Assembly (NCBI GenBank): GCA_016213785.1
Contig: JACQZQ010000044.1
Location: forward strand, 89,643 to 153,642
Reading direction: 5' to 3'
DNA from: Acidobacteriota bacterium
GTDB lineage: Bacteria; Acidobacteriota; Blastocatellia; Chloracidobacteriales; JADJPF01
Length of the DNA stretch: 64,000 bases
Position 1 is the first letter of the stretch; each line of letters begins with the position of its first letter. This document shows positions 1 through 7,227 of the stretch, one piece after another. The position numbers were made by a program, and so were the translations under genes. Below the pieces are notes generated by a model. It had not been told where the DNA came from. It saw only the letters and a program-made list of their open reading frames with translations, and did not search any database.

Positions 1-113
1 GTGGGAGCAACGGTTTTTTGGTAAATTTTGTCTATGTATTTTAGTTCTACTTGTATATTGCCATTAGCAAGTAGTCCTATATTATGAATTATTATGCGTT
101 GATTGTTATCCAT
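1..113 (-). CDS. Partial ORF running off the left edge, unknown
   Basis: An open frame on the minus strand starts with ATG (113-111) and stays open for 37 codons to the window edge. The peptide begins MDNNQRIIIHNIGLLANGN and looks like ordinary protein, with alternating hydrophobic residues suggestive of a beta-rich start. There is no convincing Shine-Dalgarno sequence, only a weak AAGG about 19 bases upstream. No family is recognisable from this fragment. It could be a real N-terminus or a chance frame. Confidence 0.4.
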   Translation of the reverse strand, partial: MDNNQRIIIHNIGLLANGNIQVELKYIDKIYQKTVAP

Positions 114-122
114 TAGTCGATT

Positions 123-149
123 AAAACATAGCCTTAAAAACTATGTTTT
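123..149. other. Stem-loop upstream of the partial ORF
   Basis: The arms AAAACATAG (123-131) and CTATGTTTT (141-149) are perfect inverted repeats with a 9-base loop, followed on the plus strand by more T residues. It lies in the leader of the minus-strand ORF at 1-113. It could be a plus-strand terminator or a leader hairpin; the sequence does not decide. Confidence 0.35.
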
Positions 150-370
150 TTGCCTTTCAGAAATTATTTATTAAATTAGAAAATAGCTTAGATTTTGCTA
201 ATTACACTAACATAATTGATTTATTTATTGTAGCTATATTTTAGCCCTAAATCCTATGTTTGCAACTAATTCGAGAGAGTATTTTATCAAATTAATTTCT
301 AAGAGAAAAAGTCCTAGGGAATATTCTAGATTATTACTTCAATTTAGTAAATTAAACTTAAATACCACCT

Positions 371-400
371 AGGAAGTTTTTAGTATATTAAAAACTTCCT
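371..400 (-). terminator. Stem-loop at the end of the 400-807 gene
   Basis: An 11-bp stem with an 8-base loop pairs 371-381 with 390-400. It begins at the last base of the stop codon of the minus-strand gene. There is no U-tract after it, but the stem itself holds a run of five T residues. It is a probable transcript end for that gene. Confidence 0.5.
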
Positions 401-807
401 TAAGCTAAATTTGCTTCAACTAAACGATTAGTAGCATCTAATGTGGCTTTAACTACAGCATCAACACTATCGCCAGTATTACGACAAGATCCAGGAGTAA
501 TCATTTCTGCCTCACCATCATCAATACTTACAACTACTACTAATAGGGTTTCTTCTAGGCCTTCAAATGCTTCACTAGCATTTACACCTTTTACTGAAAG
601 CTTAAAAGGCTTATCAAGAGCAGAGGCAACGGCTTGTAGTGTAGCCATAGCAGCAGTATTTAATTTATCTTCATGTTGTTTTCCTGTTGCTTGACCAACA
701 AAATTAGTCCCTTTTGTTGAAAGTGTAACTTGTATACGATAAGAGCCATCTTCTTGATCTATTGTTTCAATTTGTCTTAGTACAAGTCTTTTATTAAAAT
801 CGTCCAT
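400..807 (-). CDS. Conserved-looking hypothetical protein, 135 aa
   Basis: I do not recognise this family. The protein is small, acidic and mixed alpha/beta, with no signal peptide or membrane segment. The N-terminal half has beta-strand-like stretches (around YRIQVTLSTKG). A central helix (LNTAAMATLQAVASAL) is followed by a hydrophobic strand (ETLLVVVVSIDDGE) and a final helix (DAVVKATLDATNRLVEANL). The repeated beta-beta-alpha look resembles small ligand-binding or allosteric domains, but that is only an impression. The start is set at ATG 807 because GGAGG lies 5 bases upstream; an in-frame TTG four codons earlier overlaps that ribosome site. It is a single-gene unit with its own promoter and stem-loop. 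Confidence 0.75.
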   Translation of the reverse strand: MDDFNKRLVLRQIETIDQEDGSYRIQVTLSTKGTNFVGQATGKQHEDKLNTAAMATLQAVASALDKPFKLSVKGVNASEAFEGLEETLLVVVVSIDDGEAEMITPGSCRNTGDSVDAVVKATLDATNRLVEANLA

Positions 808-831
808 AATAACCTCCAAAAGTGTCGGTCA

Positions 832-860
832 ATTATGGCTATCCATTATTAATGAGTCAA
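832..860 (-). promoter_or_regulatory. Sigma-70-type promoter for the 400-807 gene
   Basis: On the minus strand a -35 box TTGACT (860-855) is followed after exactly 17 bases by a -10 box CATAAT (837-832). Transcription would begin about 18 bases before the ATG at 807. Both boxes match the sigma-70 consensus in five of six positions. Confidence 0.6.
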
Positions 861-1023
861 GTAGAACCCTATAATTATCCTGGATAAATTCCTAGGCTAG
901 AGTAAAGTCGCTTGCTATGAAAATATGATTTCGTTACCATTTACCGCTTTAGGCTTCTAATTAAAGACTTAAAGCTTTTTTACTTAACTTATTTAATCTA
1001 TTTCTTACTAAATAAAATTCCTT

Positions 1024-1746
1024 ATGCGAGTAGTCATTTTACAACCAGGATACCTTCCTTGGTTAGGTTTTTTTGATCAACTAAGACGTGCTGATTGTTT
1101 TGTTATTTATGATGACGTTCAATACACTAGACGAGATTGGCGTAATCGTAACCGAATTAAAACTAAATCAGGGGAAATATACTTAACGGTTCCTATAATA
1201 AACCGAGGACGTTTTCATCAACTAATTAAAGATGCTGAGATAGATTATAGTCAAAATTGGACTTATAAACATTTAACTACAATTTCAACTAGTTATAAGC
1301 GTGCACCTTTTTTTGAAAACTACTATCCAGCACTTGTAAGTATTTTAAGTTCTAAACCGAAGTATTTAATAGATCTTAATATTCAAATCATTCAAACTTG
1401 TGCTAATTGGTTAGCAATTAAAACTCCAATAATTTTTTCTTCTAACTTAAATGCTTCTGGTTCTAGTACTCTAAGGCTTGTAAATATTTGTAAAGAGCTA
1501 AAAGCTGACTCTTACTTAACAGGAGATGCAGCATCAGCTTATTTAGATAAAACTCTCTTTGATAAGGCTAATATTAAACTAGAGTATCATGGCTATAAAC
1601 ACCCTATTTACAATCAGTTATATCCGCCTTTTTTACCTTATATGTCAATAATTGATTTACTTTTTAGTCAAGGCGATGATAGCCTAGCAATTTTATCTGA
1701 TTTATCTAATTTATCTGATGAAAAAACTTTAGAGAGCGAGGATTAA
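1024..1746 (+). CDS. WbqC-like family protein
   Basis: The 240-residue protein matches the WbqC family (PF08889) by its N-terminus (MRVVILQPGYLPWLGFFDQL), the following YDDVQYTRRDWRNRN block, the LTVPI strand and the late YLTGDAASAYL segment. WbqC-family genes occur in O-antigen and other surface polysaccharide clusters; their precise reaction is poorly defined. The next gene, a nucleotide-sugar dehydratase/epimerase, starts 3 bases after the stop, so the two probably form a sugar-modification operon. The length is normal for the family. No clear ribosome site precedes ATG 1024, but the start fits the family N-terminus. Confidence 0.85.
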   Translation: MRVVILQPGYLPWLGFFDQLRRADCFVIYDDVQYTRRDWRNRNRIKTKSGEIYLTVPIINRGRFHQLIKDAEIDYSQNWTYKHLTTISTSYKRAPFFENYYPALVSILSSKPKYLIDLNIQIIQTCANWLAIKTPIIFSSNLNASGSSTLRLVNICKELKADSYLTGDAASAYLDKTLFDKANIKLEYHGYKHPIYNQLYPPFLPYMSIIDLLFSQGDDSLAILSDLSNLSDEKTLESED

Positions 1747-1749
1747 AAT

Positions 1750-2778
1750 TTGAAAACAGTTCTAATTACTGGCGGAGCAGGGTTTATTGGAAGTAATTTT
1801 GTTCGCCATCTTTATAATAAATATCCAGAATATCACTTAATAGTTTTAGATTTACTTACTTATGCTGGTAATCCAGAAAATATTCCTAATAAAATTAAAG
1901 ATAGCACAAGATTTGAGTTTTGGTATGGAAATGTAAATAATGCAGGTTTAGTAGATATGCTAGTCTCTAAATCTGATGCTGTAGTCCATTTTGCCGCAGA
2001 ATCACACGTTGCTCGCTCAATTTTTGATGATCGTATTTTTTTTGAAACAGATGTACTTGGAACTCAAACTGTTGCTAGTTGTGTTCTAGAGCACTGCAAC
2101 AAAGTAGAGCGTTTTATTCATATTTCTACCTCAGAGGTTTATGGGACTGCACTAGCCTCACCAATGACAGAAGACCATCCTCTTAACCCTATGACACCTT
2201 ATGCTAGTGCTAAAGCAGGTGCAGATAGACTAGTCTATTCTTATTGGGCAACCTATGATTTACCAGCCGTAATTATTCGTCCGTTTAATCAATATGGCCC
2301 ACACCAACACTTAGAAAAAGTCATCCCTCGTTTTATTACAAGCGCTTTAATGGATGAGCCTTTAACCGTTCATGGCGATGGGTCTAGTCGTCGTGATTGG
2401 GCTTATGTTAGTGATACTTGTGCTGGAATTGATAGAGTTTTACACGCTGATTTAGCAAAAATAAAAGGTCAAGTCTTTAACTTAGGCTCAGGCTTTGATT
2501 TAGATGTATTATCAATAGCTAAAAAAATACTTAATATAATGGATAAGCCAGAATCCTTAATTGAATATATTGGGGAGCGTCCTGGGCAAGTTCAACATCA
2601 TATTTCTTCTACTAATAAGGCTCTTGATATTTTAGGTTGGCAAGGCGAAATTAACTTTGAATCAGGATTAAGAAAAACTATTGAATGGTATAGCGCTAAT
2701 CAAGATTGGTGGAAAAAACTTGCTTGGATGAAGCATGTACCTATTAAAAGCCGTAAAGGTGGCGTTGAATATTATTAA
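1750..2778 (+). CDS. NAD-dependent nucleotide-sugar 4,6-dehydratase/epimerase (SDR)
   Basis: This is an extended short-chain dehydrogenase acting on NDP-sugars. The Rossmann glycine motif TGGAGFIG is at residues 7-14, the catalytic Tyr151 and Lys155 sit in PYASAKAGAD, and a substrate-binding RPFNQYGPHQ block follows. The active-site loop reads STSEVYG (126-132). RmlB dTDP-glucose dehydratases carry Thr-Asp-Glu here, so the Ser at 128 argues for a relative such as LegB-type UDP-sugar 4,6-dehydratases rather than RmlB. The start is TTG at 1750, with GAGG upstream at good spacing. Translation is probably coupled to the WbqC-like gene. The exact sugar cannot be read from the sequence. Confidence 0.85.
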   Translation: MKTVLITGGAGFIGSNFVRHLYNKYPEYHLIVLDLLTYAGNPENIPNKIKDSTRFEFWYGNVNNAGLVDMLVSKSDAVVHFAAESHVARSIFDDRIFFETDVLGTQTVASCVLEHCNKVERFIHISTSEVYGTALASPMTEDHPLNPMTPYASAKAGADRLVYSYWATYDLPAVIIRPFNQYGPHQHLEKVIPRFITSALMDEPLTVHGDGSSRRDWAYVSDTCAGIDRVLHADLAKIKGQVFNLGSGFDLDVLSIAKKILNIMDKPESLIEYIGERPGQVQHHISSTNKALDILGWQGEINFESGLRKTIEWYSANQDWWKKLAWMKHVPIKSRKGGVEYY

Positions 2779-2809
2779 ACCTAAAATTTGCTAGTCTTAG
2801 GGTTTGATT

Positions 2810-3475
2810 TTATTGATAAATTTTAACCCCGATTTGAGGGCACATATTATTTATAGGGCAAGACCGACATTTTGGCTTATTTCCTAAGCAAATATGTTTA
2901 CCAAAAGGTACTAGTATACGATTTATTTCTACCCAATATTCTTTAGGTAACTTTGTTTCTAATGCTACTAGGGTTTTTTCTGGGCTAGTAGTTTCTACAT
3001 AATTCCATCGGTTAGTAATTCGATGTACATGAATATCGACCCCAATTTTTGCTTCTCCTGTAGCAATTCCCATTACAAGATTTGCACATTTAGGCCCAAC
3101 CCCATTAAATGACAATAATATTTCTGGTTTAGCAACTAAGTTCCCATTATACTCTGTCATTATTTTTTGACTTATTTGAAAAATTTGCTCTGCTTTGCGC
3201 TCGTAAAAAGTACAAGATTTAATTAACTGAGCAATTTCGCTAACACTTAGTTGGCTAACTTCTAAAGGGGTTTTTGCGCTAGCAAAAAGTTTTCGTGATA
3301 CTGGTAACATTACCTCATCTAGCGTGCGAATAGAGATAATACAAGCTACTAAAAGCTGAAAAGGTGAGTTAAAACCTTCTTCGGCTAGTTCAAAAAGCCC
3401 TGCTTTAGGTAGTGGCTCAACCGCCCTACCAATAAGCTTTATAGCCAAATCAATATCAAATGGTTTTTTAGACAT
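2810..3475 (-). CDS. nth: Endonuclease III-family DNA glycosylase/AP lyase
   Basis: This is a base-excision repair glycosylase/AP lyase. It has the helix-hairpin-helix segment GVGPKCANLV with catalytic Lys129. The catalytic Asp147 lies in VDIHVHR, 18 residues later as in E. coli Nth. The C-terminal [4Fe-4S] cysteines Cys196, 203, 206 and 212 have the classic 6-2-5 spacing. One oddity is that the segment usually reading SAQATD is SIRTLD here, so substrate range may differ from E. coli Nth. The start codon directly abuts that of the divergent NAD synthetase gene, leaving no untranslated spacer or ribosome site. Confidence 0.9.
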   Translation of the reverse strand: MSKKPFDIDLAIKLIGRAVEPLPKAGLFELAEEGFNSPFQLLVACIISIRTLDEVMLPVSRKLFASAKTPLEVSQLSVSEIAQLIKSCTFYERKAEQIFQISQKIMTEYNGNLVAKPEILLSFNGVGPKCANLVMGIATGEAKIGVDIHVHRITNRWNYVETTSPEKTLVALETKLPKEYWVEINRILVPFGKHICLGNKPKCRSCPINNMCPQIGVKIYQ

Positions 3476-5935
3476 ATGGATAAATTAAATAATTTGAAAA
3501 TTTCACTTTGCCAAATGCCAGTAATTGCTGGTCGTCCTGATCTTAACCGTGATTATATTATTAAAGAAATCGAGTTAGCCTGTAAAAAAGGCTCTGACAT
3601 AATTGTTTTTCCTGAAATGTCTGTAACTGGCTATATTATTGGCGATCTTTATGACGATGAATATTTTATTAAGGACGCTCAAAGGTGTAATGAACAAATC
3701 CGTTTTTCTACTAAATCAGGAATTACTGCTATTTGGGGAAATATTACTTTAGATATTAAAAATAAAGGGGAAAATGGACGACCCAGAAAGTTTAACACTG
3801 CTTTAATAGCCCAAAATGGTCAATGGTTAGGTTATACATATAAAACTTTACAACCAAACTATAGAATTTTTGATGATGATAGACATTTTTACTCTACTAG
3901 AAAGGTTTTTGAAGAAGAATTACAAAACTTAAGCTTAGAAGATAAAGAAAATAGCTTAATAGTCCAAGATTATTTCTTGCCATTTGAAATTCAAACTAAA
4001 ATAGGCGAAATAAAAATAGGGATAACTCTTTGTGAAGATATGTGGTGTGAAGATTATTCTTATAATCCTACAAAATACTTTGTTGATAATGGTGCAGAGC
4101 TTATTTTTAATCTTTCAGCTTCTCCTTGGTCTTGGCAAAAAAATAGAAAACGGCATGAAATAGTAAAAAAACTTCTTTCAATATCTAAAGTCCCCTTTGT
4201 TTATGTAAATAATACAAATATTCAAAATACAGGAAAAAATTTAGTAGTTTTTGATGGTAGCTCAACCGTCTATAACTCTGAAGGCGAGATTATTTTTTCA
4301 ATTCCTGCTTATGAAGAAGGCACAAAAGAGTTAACTTTTAGCCAAAGTATGTTAGTAGCCTCTCTTGCACCTCCTGATGATACAAAAGAACTCTATCTTG
4401 CTCTTAATACTGCAATTAGAGAATATTTTAAGACTCTTCCTCCCACCCATCGTAAAGTTATAGTAGGTTTAAGTGGTGGTATTGATTCAGCCCTAACCCT
4501 AGCGCTTTATGTAGATGTACTAGGAAAAGAAAATGTGTTTGCTATCAATATGCCATCACGTTTTAATAGTGAGGCTACTAAAAATATTGCCCAAAAAATA
4601 GCTACAAACCTAGATGTAATTTATGAAATACGGCCAATACAGGAAATCGTAGATTTAATTGCTGAAAAAACAGGAGTTAAAGAAAATAGTCCAAGTTATG
4701 AAAACATCCAAGCTAGAGCTAGAATGGAAATCCTAGCAGCACGTGCCCAAAGTTTAAGTGCTGTGTTTAGTTCAAATTGGAATAAAATAGAAGCCTCTTT
4801 TGGCTATGGGACACTTTATGGTGATATGGCAGGTTTTGTTGCTCCAATTGGGGATTTAGTTAAACGAGAGGTCTATCAATTAGCCGACTACTTAAATAAA
4901 ACTATCTATAAAAAAGAAGTTATCCCACAAGAATGTTTTGAAATAGCACCTACTGCTGAACTACAAGAAAATCAGCAAGATCCCTTTGATTATGGGAACT
5001 TGGAGCGACGAGGCTATCACGATGAAATGGTAAGAGCTTTTACTGATTTTAGGCTTAATCCAGAATGGTTTTTAGAAAAATATGCTCAGAAAACTTTAGA
5101 AAAAGAACTAAAACTATTACCTAATACATTAAAAAGGCTTTTTCCTTATACCTCTGATTTTATTAAAGATCTAGAAAAGCATTGGCAGCTATTTTATGGC
5201 TCTTATTTTAAGCGTATTCAAAGCGCCCCTGTTCCAATTGTAAGCAAAAGAGCTTTTGGTACAGACTTGCGAGAGTCTATTCTTTCTGCTCATTTTACCA
5301 GCCGCTATTTAGAGTTAAAAAGATTTTTGCTTTCACAAGAAAGAAAAATTGCAATTTTTGGTGGTAGCTTTAACCCTGTAGGTAAACACCATCGCCAAAT
5401 TGCTGAAAACCTGCTTCCTCACTTTGATTTGATAATAATTGTCCCTTGTGGTATTCGCACAGATAAAGCTTCGGTAAATGCTATTTCTTTAGAACACCGT
5501 AGAGAACTTGTTAAAAGAGGCTTTGAAGGGTTAGAAAAAATCGAGTTTGATTTTTTTGACTTAGATAATGATACTTATACTCCAAATTATTTATTAGAAA
5601 AACGCTATAAAGAACGTTTTCCAAATCAAGATATCTGGTATGTTATTGGAGGCGATATCGTTACAGGAGGTCGAGACAAAAAATCAGAAATTCATAGAAT
5701 TTGGCAACATGGAGAAGAAATCTGGGAAAAAATGAATTTTCTAGTAATAGTACGTCCAGGTTATTTAGTCGAAAAAACAGATCTTCCCATACACTCTAAT
5801 GTAATGGAAATAAATGATTTATATGGCTCAGGTAGTCTTATACGTGAACTTTTAGCCGCAGGAAAACCTATCGATGAACTAGTTGTTGCTAGTGTTGCAG
5901 AATATATAAATCAACATAAACTTTATCAAAAATAA
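3476..5935 (+). CDS. Fused glutamine-dependent NAD synthetase and nicotinate-nucleotide adenylyltransferase
   Basis: One 819-residue chain carries the last two steps of NAD synthesis. Residues 1-280 are a nitrilase-type glutaminase with triad Glu47, Lys123 and Cys186. Residues about 310-580 are NAD synthetase with the SGGIDS loop (333-338). Residues about 622-819 resemble NadD: the nucleotidyltransferase signature appears as GGSFNPVGKHH (629-639) and the late motif as GSGSLIREL. NadD (NaMN to NaAD) therefore feeds NadE (NaAD to NAD) in the same protein. The NadD motifs deviate from the usual GGTFDPxHxGH but keep both histidines. No Shine-Dalgarno precedes ATG 3476; the next Met lies inside the first conserved strand, so this start is kept. 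Confidence 0.9.
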   Translation: MDKLNNLKISLCQMPVIAGRPDLNRDYIIKEIELACKKGSDIIVFPEMSVTGYIIGDLYDDEYFIKDAQRCNEQIRFSTKSGITAIWGNITLDIKNKGENGRPRKFNTALIAQNGQWLGYTYKTLQPNYRIFDDDRHFYSTRKVFEEELQNLSLEDKENSLIVQDYFLPFEIQTKIGEIKIGITLCEDMWCEDYSYNPTKYFVDNGAELIFNLSASPWSWQKNRKRHEIVKKLLSISKVPFVYVNNTNIQNTGKNLVVFDGSSTVYNSEGEIIFSIPAYEEGTKELTFSQSMLVASLAPPDDTKELYLALNTAIREYFKTLPPTHRKVIVGLSGGIDSALTLALYVDVLGKENVFAINMPSRFNSEATKNIAQKIATNLDVIYEIRPIQEIVDLIAEKTGVKENSPSYENIQARARMEILAARAQSLSAVFSSNWNKIEASFGYGTLYGDMAGFVAPIGDLVKREVYQLADYLNKTIYKKEVIPQECFEIAPTAELQENQQDPFDYGNLERRGYHDEMVRAFTDFRLNPEWFLEKYAQKTLEKELKLLPNTLKRLFPYTSDFIKDLEKHWQLFYGSYFKRIQSAPVPIVSKRAFGTDLRESILSAHFTSRYLELKRFLLSQERKIAIFGGSFNPVGKHHRQIAENLLPHFDLIIIVPCGIRTDKASVNAISLEHRRELVKRGFEGLEKIEFDFFDLDNDTYTPNYLLEKRYKERFPNQDIWYVIGGDIVTGGRDKKSEIHRIWQHGEEIWEKMNFLVIVRPGYLVEKTDLPIHSNVMEINDLYGSGSLIRELLAAGKPIDELVVASVAEYINQHKLYQK

Positions 5936-5946
5936 ATATCAAAATA

Positions 5947-5988
5947 ATTTTGTGAAAGTTTTCACAAAATTTGCTTGCGCTTTTTTTT
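5947..5988 (+). terminator. Putative terminator after nadE-nadD
   Basis: The near-palindrome ATTTTGTGAAA / TTTCACAAAAT (5947-5970) is followed ten bases later by eight T residues (5981-5988). It sits 12 bases after the stop of the fusion gene. The gap between stem and T-run makes it imperfect. Confidence 0.5.
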
Positions 5989-5990
5989 AT

Positions 5991-6013
5991 ATTTGTGTAT
6001 TTTATACACGAAG
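5991..6013 (+). promoter_or_regulatory. NrtR-like operator upstream of the J-domain pseudokinase
   Basis: The core GTGTAT, TTT, ATACAC (5995-6009) is a perfect inverted repeat with a 3-base centre. It is the same core and spacing as the site overlapping the pncB promoter at 41173-41195. Over the two 10-base arms 17 of 20 positions match that site. A weak promoter (TTGCGC at 5975-5980, TATTTT at 5998-6003, 17-base gap) would place it over the -10 box. It lies about 55 bases before the GTG start at 6066. Confidence 0.55.
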
Positions 6014-6065
6014 GTAGGAATTATTTATTAAATGCTTTTGAGGCATTTTAGAAGCGAGGTATTTT

Positions 6066-7172
6066 GTGAGTAATGAATTAGAAACAACCTACCAAATGGT
6101 TTTACAAGCCGAGTTTCCAGAAGATGTTTTTGGTGCTCTACTAGCAGAAACTCCCGAAGCAAAAAAAGAACAGCTAAATACAATATATAAACAGCTTGCA
6201 AAAATTCTCCATCCAGATCGCTATCAAAATAAAGCATCATTTCACCAAAAAGCAGCAGAAGCTTTTCCAATTCTCTTAGAACTCTATGAACGAGCTAAAA
6301 CTAGAATTGATAAAGAAATCTATGGCTCAAAAGCTCCTGATGAAGAAGAGGAAATAGACTTTATTATCCAAACACGTAAGCAAGAATATCATTTACGCGC
6401 TACTTTGGCAGAAGGTGATTTATCTATTCTCTATAAAGGCGATTTTGTTAATGAAAGCGGCCAGACTGTAAAAATTGTAGCTAAAGTAATCCAAGATCCT
6501 GCTGATAATGACCTTGCTCAAAATGAGATCAAAGTATTAAGAACTCTTTTAGCTACACCAAGTAAGGCTAGTAAGCATTTACCTGTTTTCTATGATCAGT
6601 TTAAGACTACTGAAGGCCAATTAGGTCTAATTCTAAATTATTTAGAAGGCTATTATGATTTCTACTCAGTTTATGAAAAATATAAACAAGGTATTGCTGA
6701 AAAACATATGGTTTGGATGCTAGGTAGATTGCTTAGTATTGCTGGGTTTGCCCATAGTAGAGGCGTTGTTCATGGAAATATAGAACCCGCACATGTAATG
6801 ATTAGACCTAGCGATCATAATTTATGCTTAATAGATTGGTCTTATGCTGCTATAAATCCATTTCAAACAGGAGATAGTTTTAAGGTTTTTAACGAGGATT
6901 ATAGTGCTCCAGAAGTTGCTGAACGTAAAAAACCTATTCCATCTTCAGATCTTTATTCTATTGGAAAATGTATGATCTTTCTTTTAGGAGGAGATATTAA
7001 AACAAATTCAATTCCAAATACTGTTAATGAGAGGTTGCGAAGATTTATACAGTATTTTGTATTACCTAGCCCTCTACAACGCGCCCAAGATGCTTGGGAA
7101 ATGCACGAGCAATTAAGTAAGTTAATTGTAGAGTTATGGGGGCCAAAGAAATTTTTAGAATTTAAAATGTAG
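6066..7172 (+). CDS. J-domain protein with C-terminal pseudokinase domain
   Basis: Residues about 5-85 form a J domain with the HPD motif at 49-51, which in DnaJ proteins stimulates an Hsp70 ATPase. Residues about 105-350 form a Ser/Thr-kinase-like fold: Lys140 and Glu154 are the likely ATP-binding pair, and APE (281-283) and DLYSIGK are present. The catalytic loop, normally HRDxKxxN, reads HGNIEPAH (236-243), so the catalytic Asp, the Lys and the Mg-binding Asn are all replaced, and DFG is IDW. It is therefore probably a pseudokinase. The start is GTG 6066, preceded by GCGAGG. It leads a three-gene set with the vWA and PK-like genes and has an NrtR-like site upstream. Confidence 0.8.
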   Translation: MSNELETTYQMVLQAEFPEDVFGALLAETPEAKKEQLNTIYKQLAKILHPDRYQNKASFHQKAAEAFPILLELYERAKTRIDKEIYGSKAPDEEEEIDFIIQTRKQEYHLRATLAEGDLSILYKGDFVNESGQTVKIVAKVIQDPADNDLAQNEIKVLRTLLATPSKASKHLPVFYDQFKTTEGQLGLILNYLEGYYDFYSVYEKYKQGIAEKHMVWMLGRLLSIAGFAHSRGVVHGNIEPAHVMIRPSDHNLCLIDWSYAAINPFQTGDSFKVFNEDYSAPEVAERKKPIPSSDLYSIGKCMIFLLGGDIKTNSIPNTVNERLRRFIQYFVLPSPLQRAQDAWEMHEQLSKLIVELWGPKKFLEFKM

Positions 7173-7175
7173 AAG

Positions 7176-7197
7176 GGACAGACCTATGTGTCTGTCC
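7176..7197. repeat. REP-like palindromic element, copy 1
   Basis: Arms GGACAGAC (7176-7183) and GTCTGTCC (7190-7197) enclose the loop CTATGT, three bases after the pseudokinase stop. The 14-base core (7180-7193) is the exact reverse complement of the core of the hairpin at 8749-8762 between the next two genes. This makes it a repeated intergenic element rather than a plain terminator; there is no T-run. Confidence 0.75.
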
Positions 7198-7227
7198 ATA
7201 CATCGTTAATAAAGAAAGGAGGCCACT

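Noticed and set aside
1750..2778. Assignment as RmlB (dTDP-glucose 4,6-dehydratase)
   Set aside because: The active-site loop reads Thr-Ser-Glu instead of Thr-Asp-Glu, so only a general dehydratase/epimerase call is supported.
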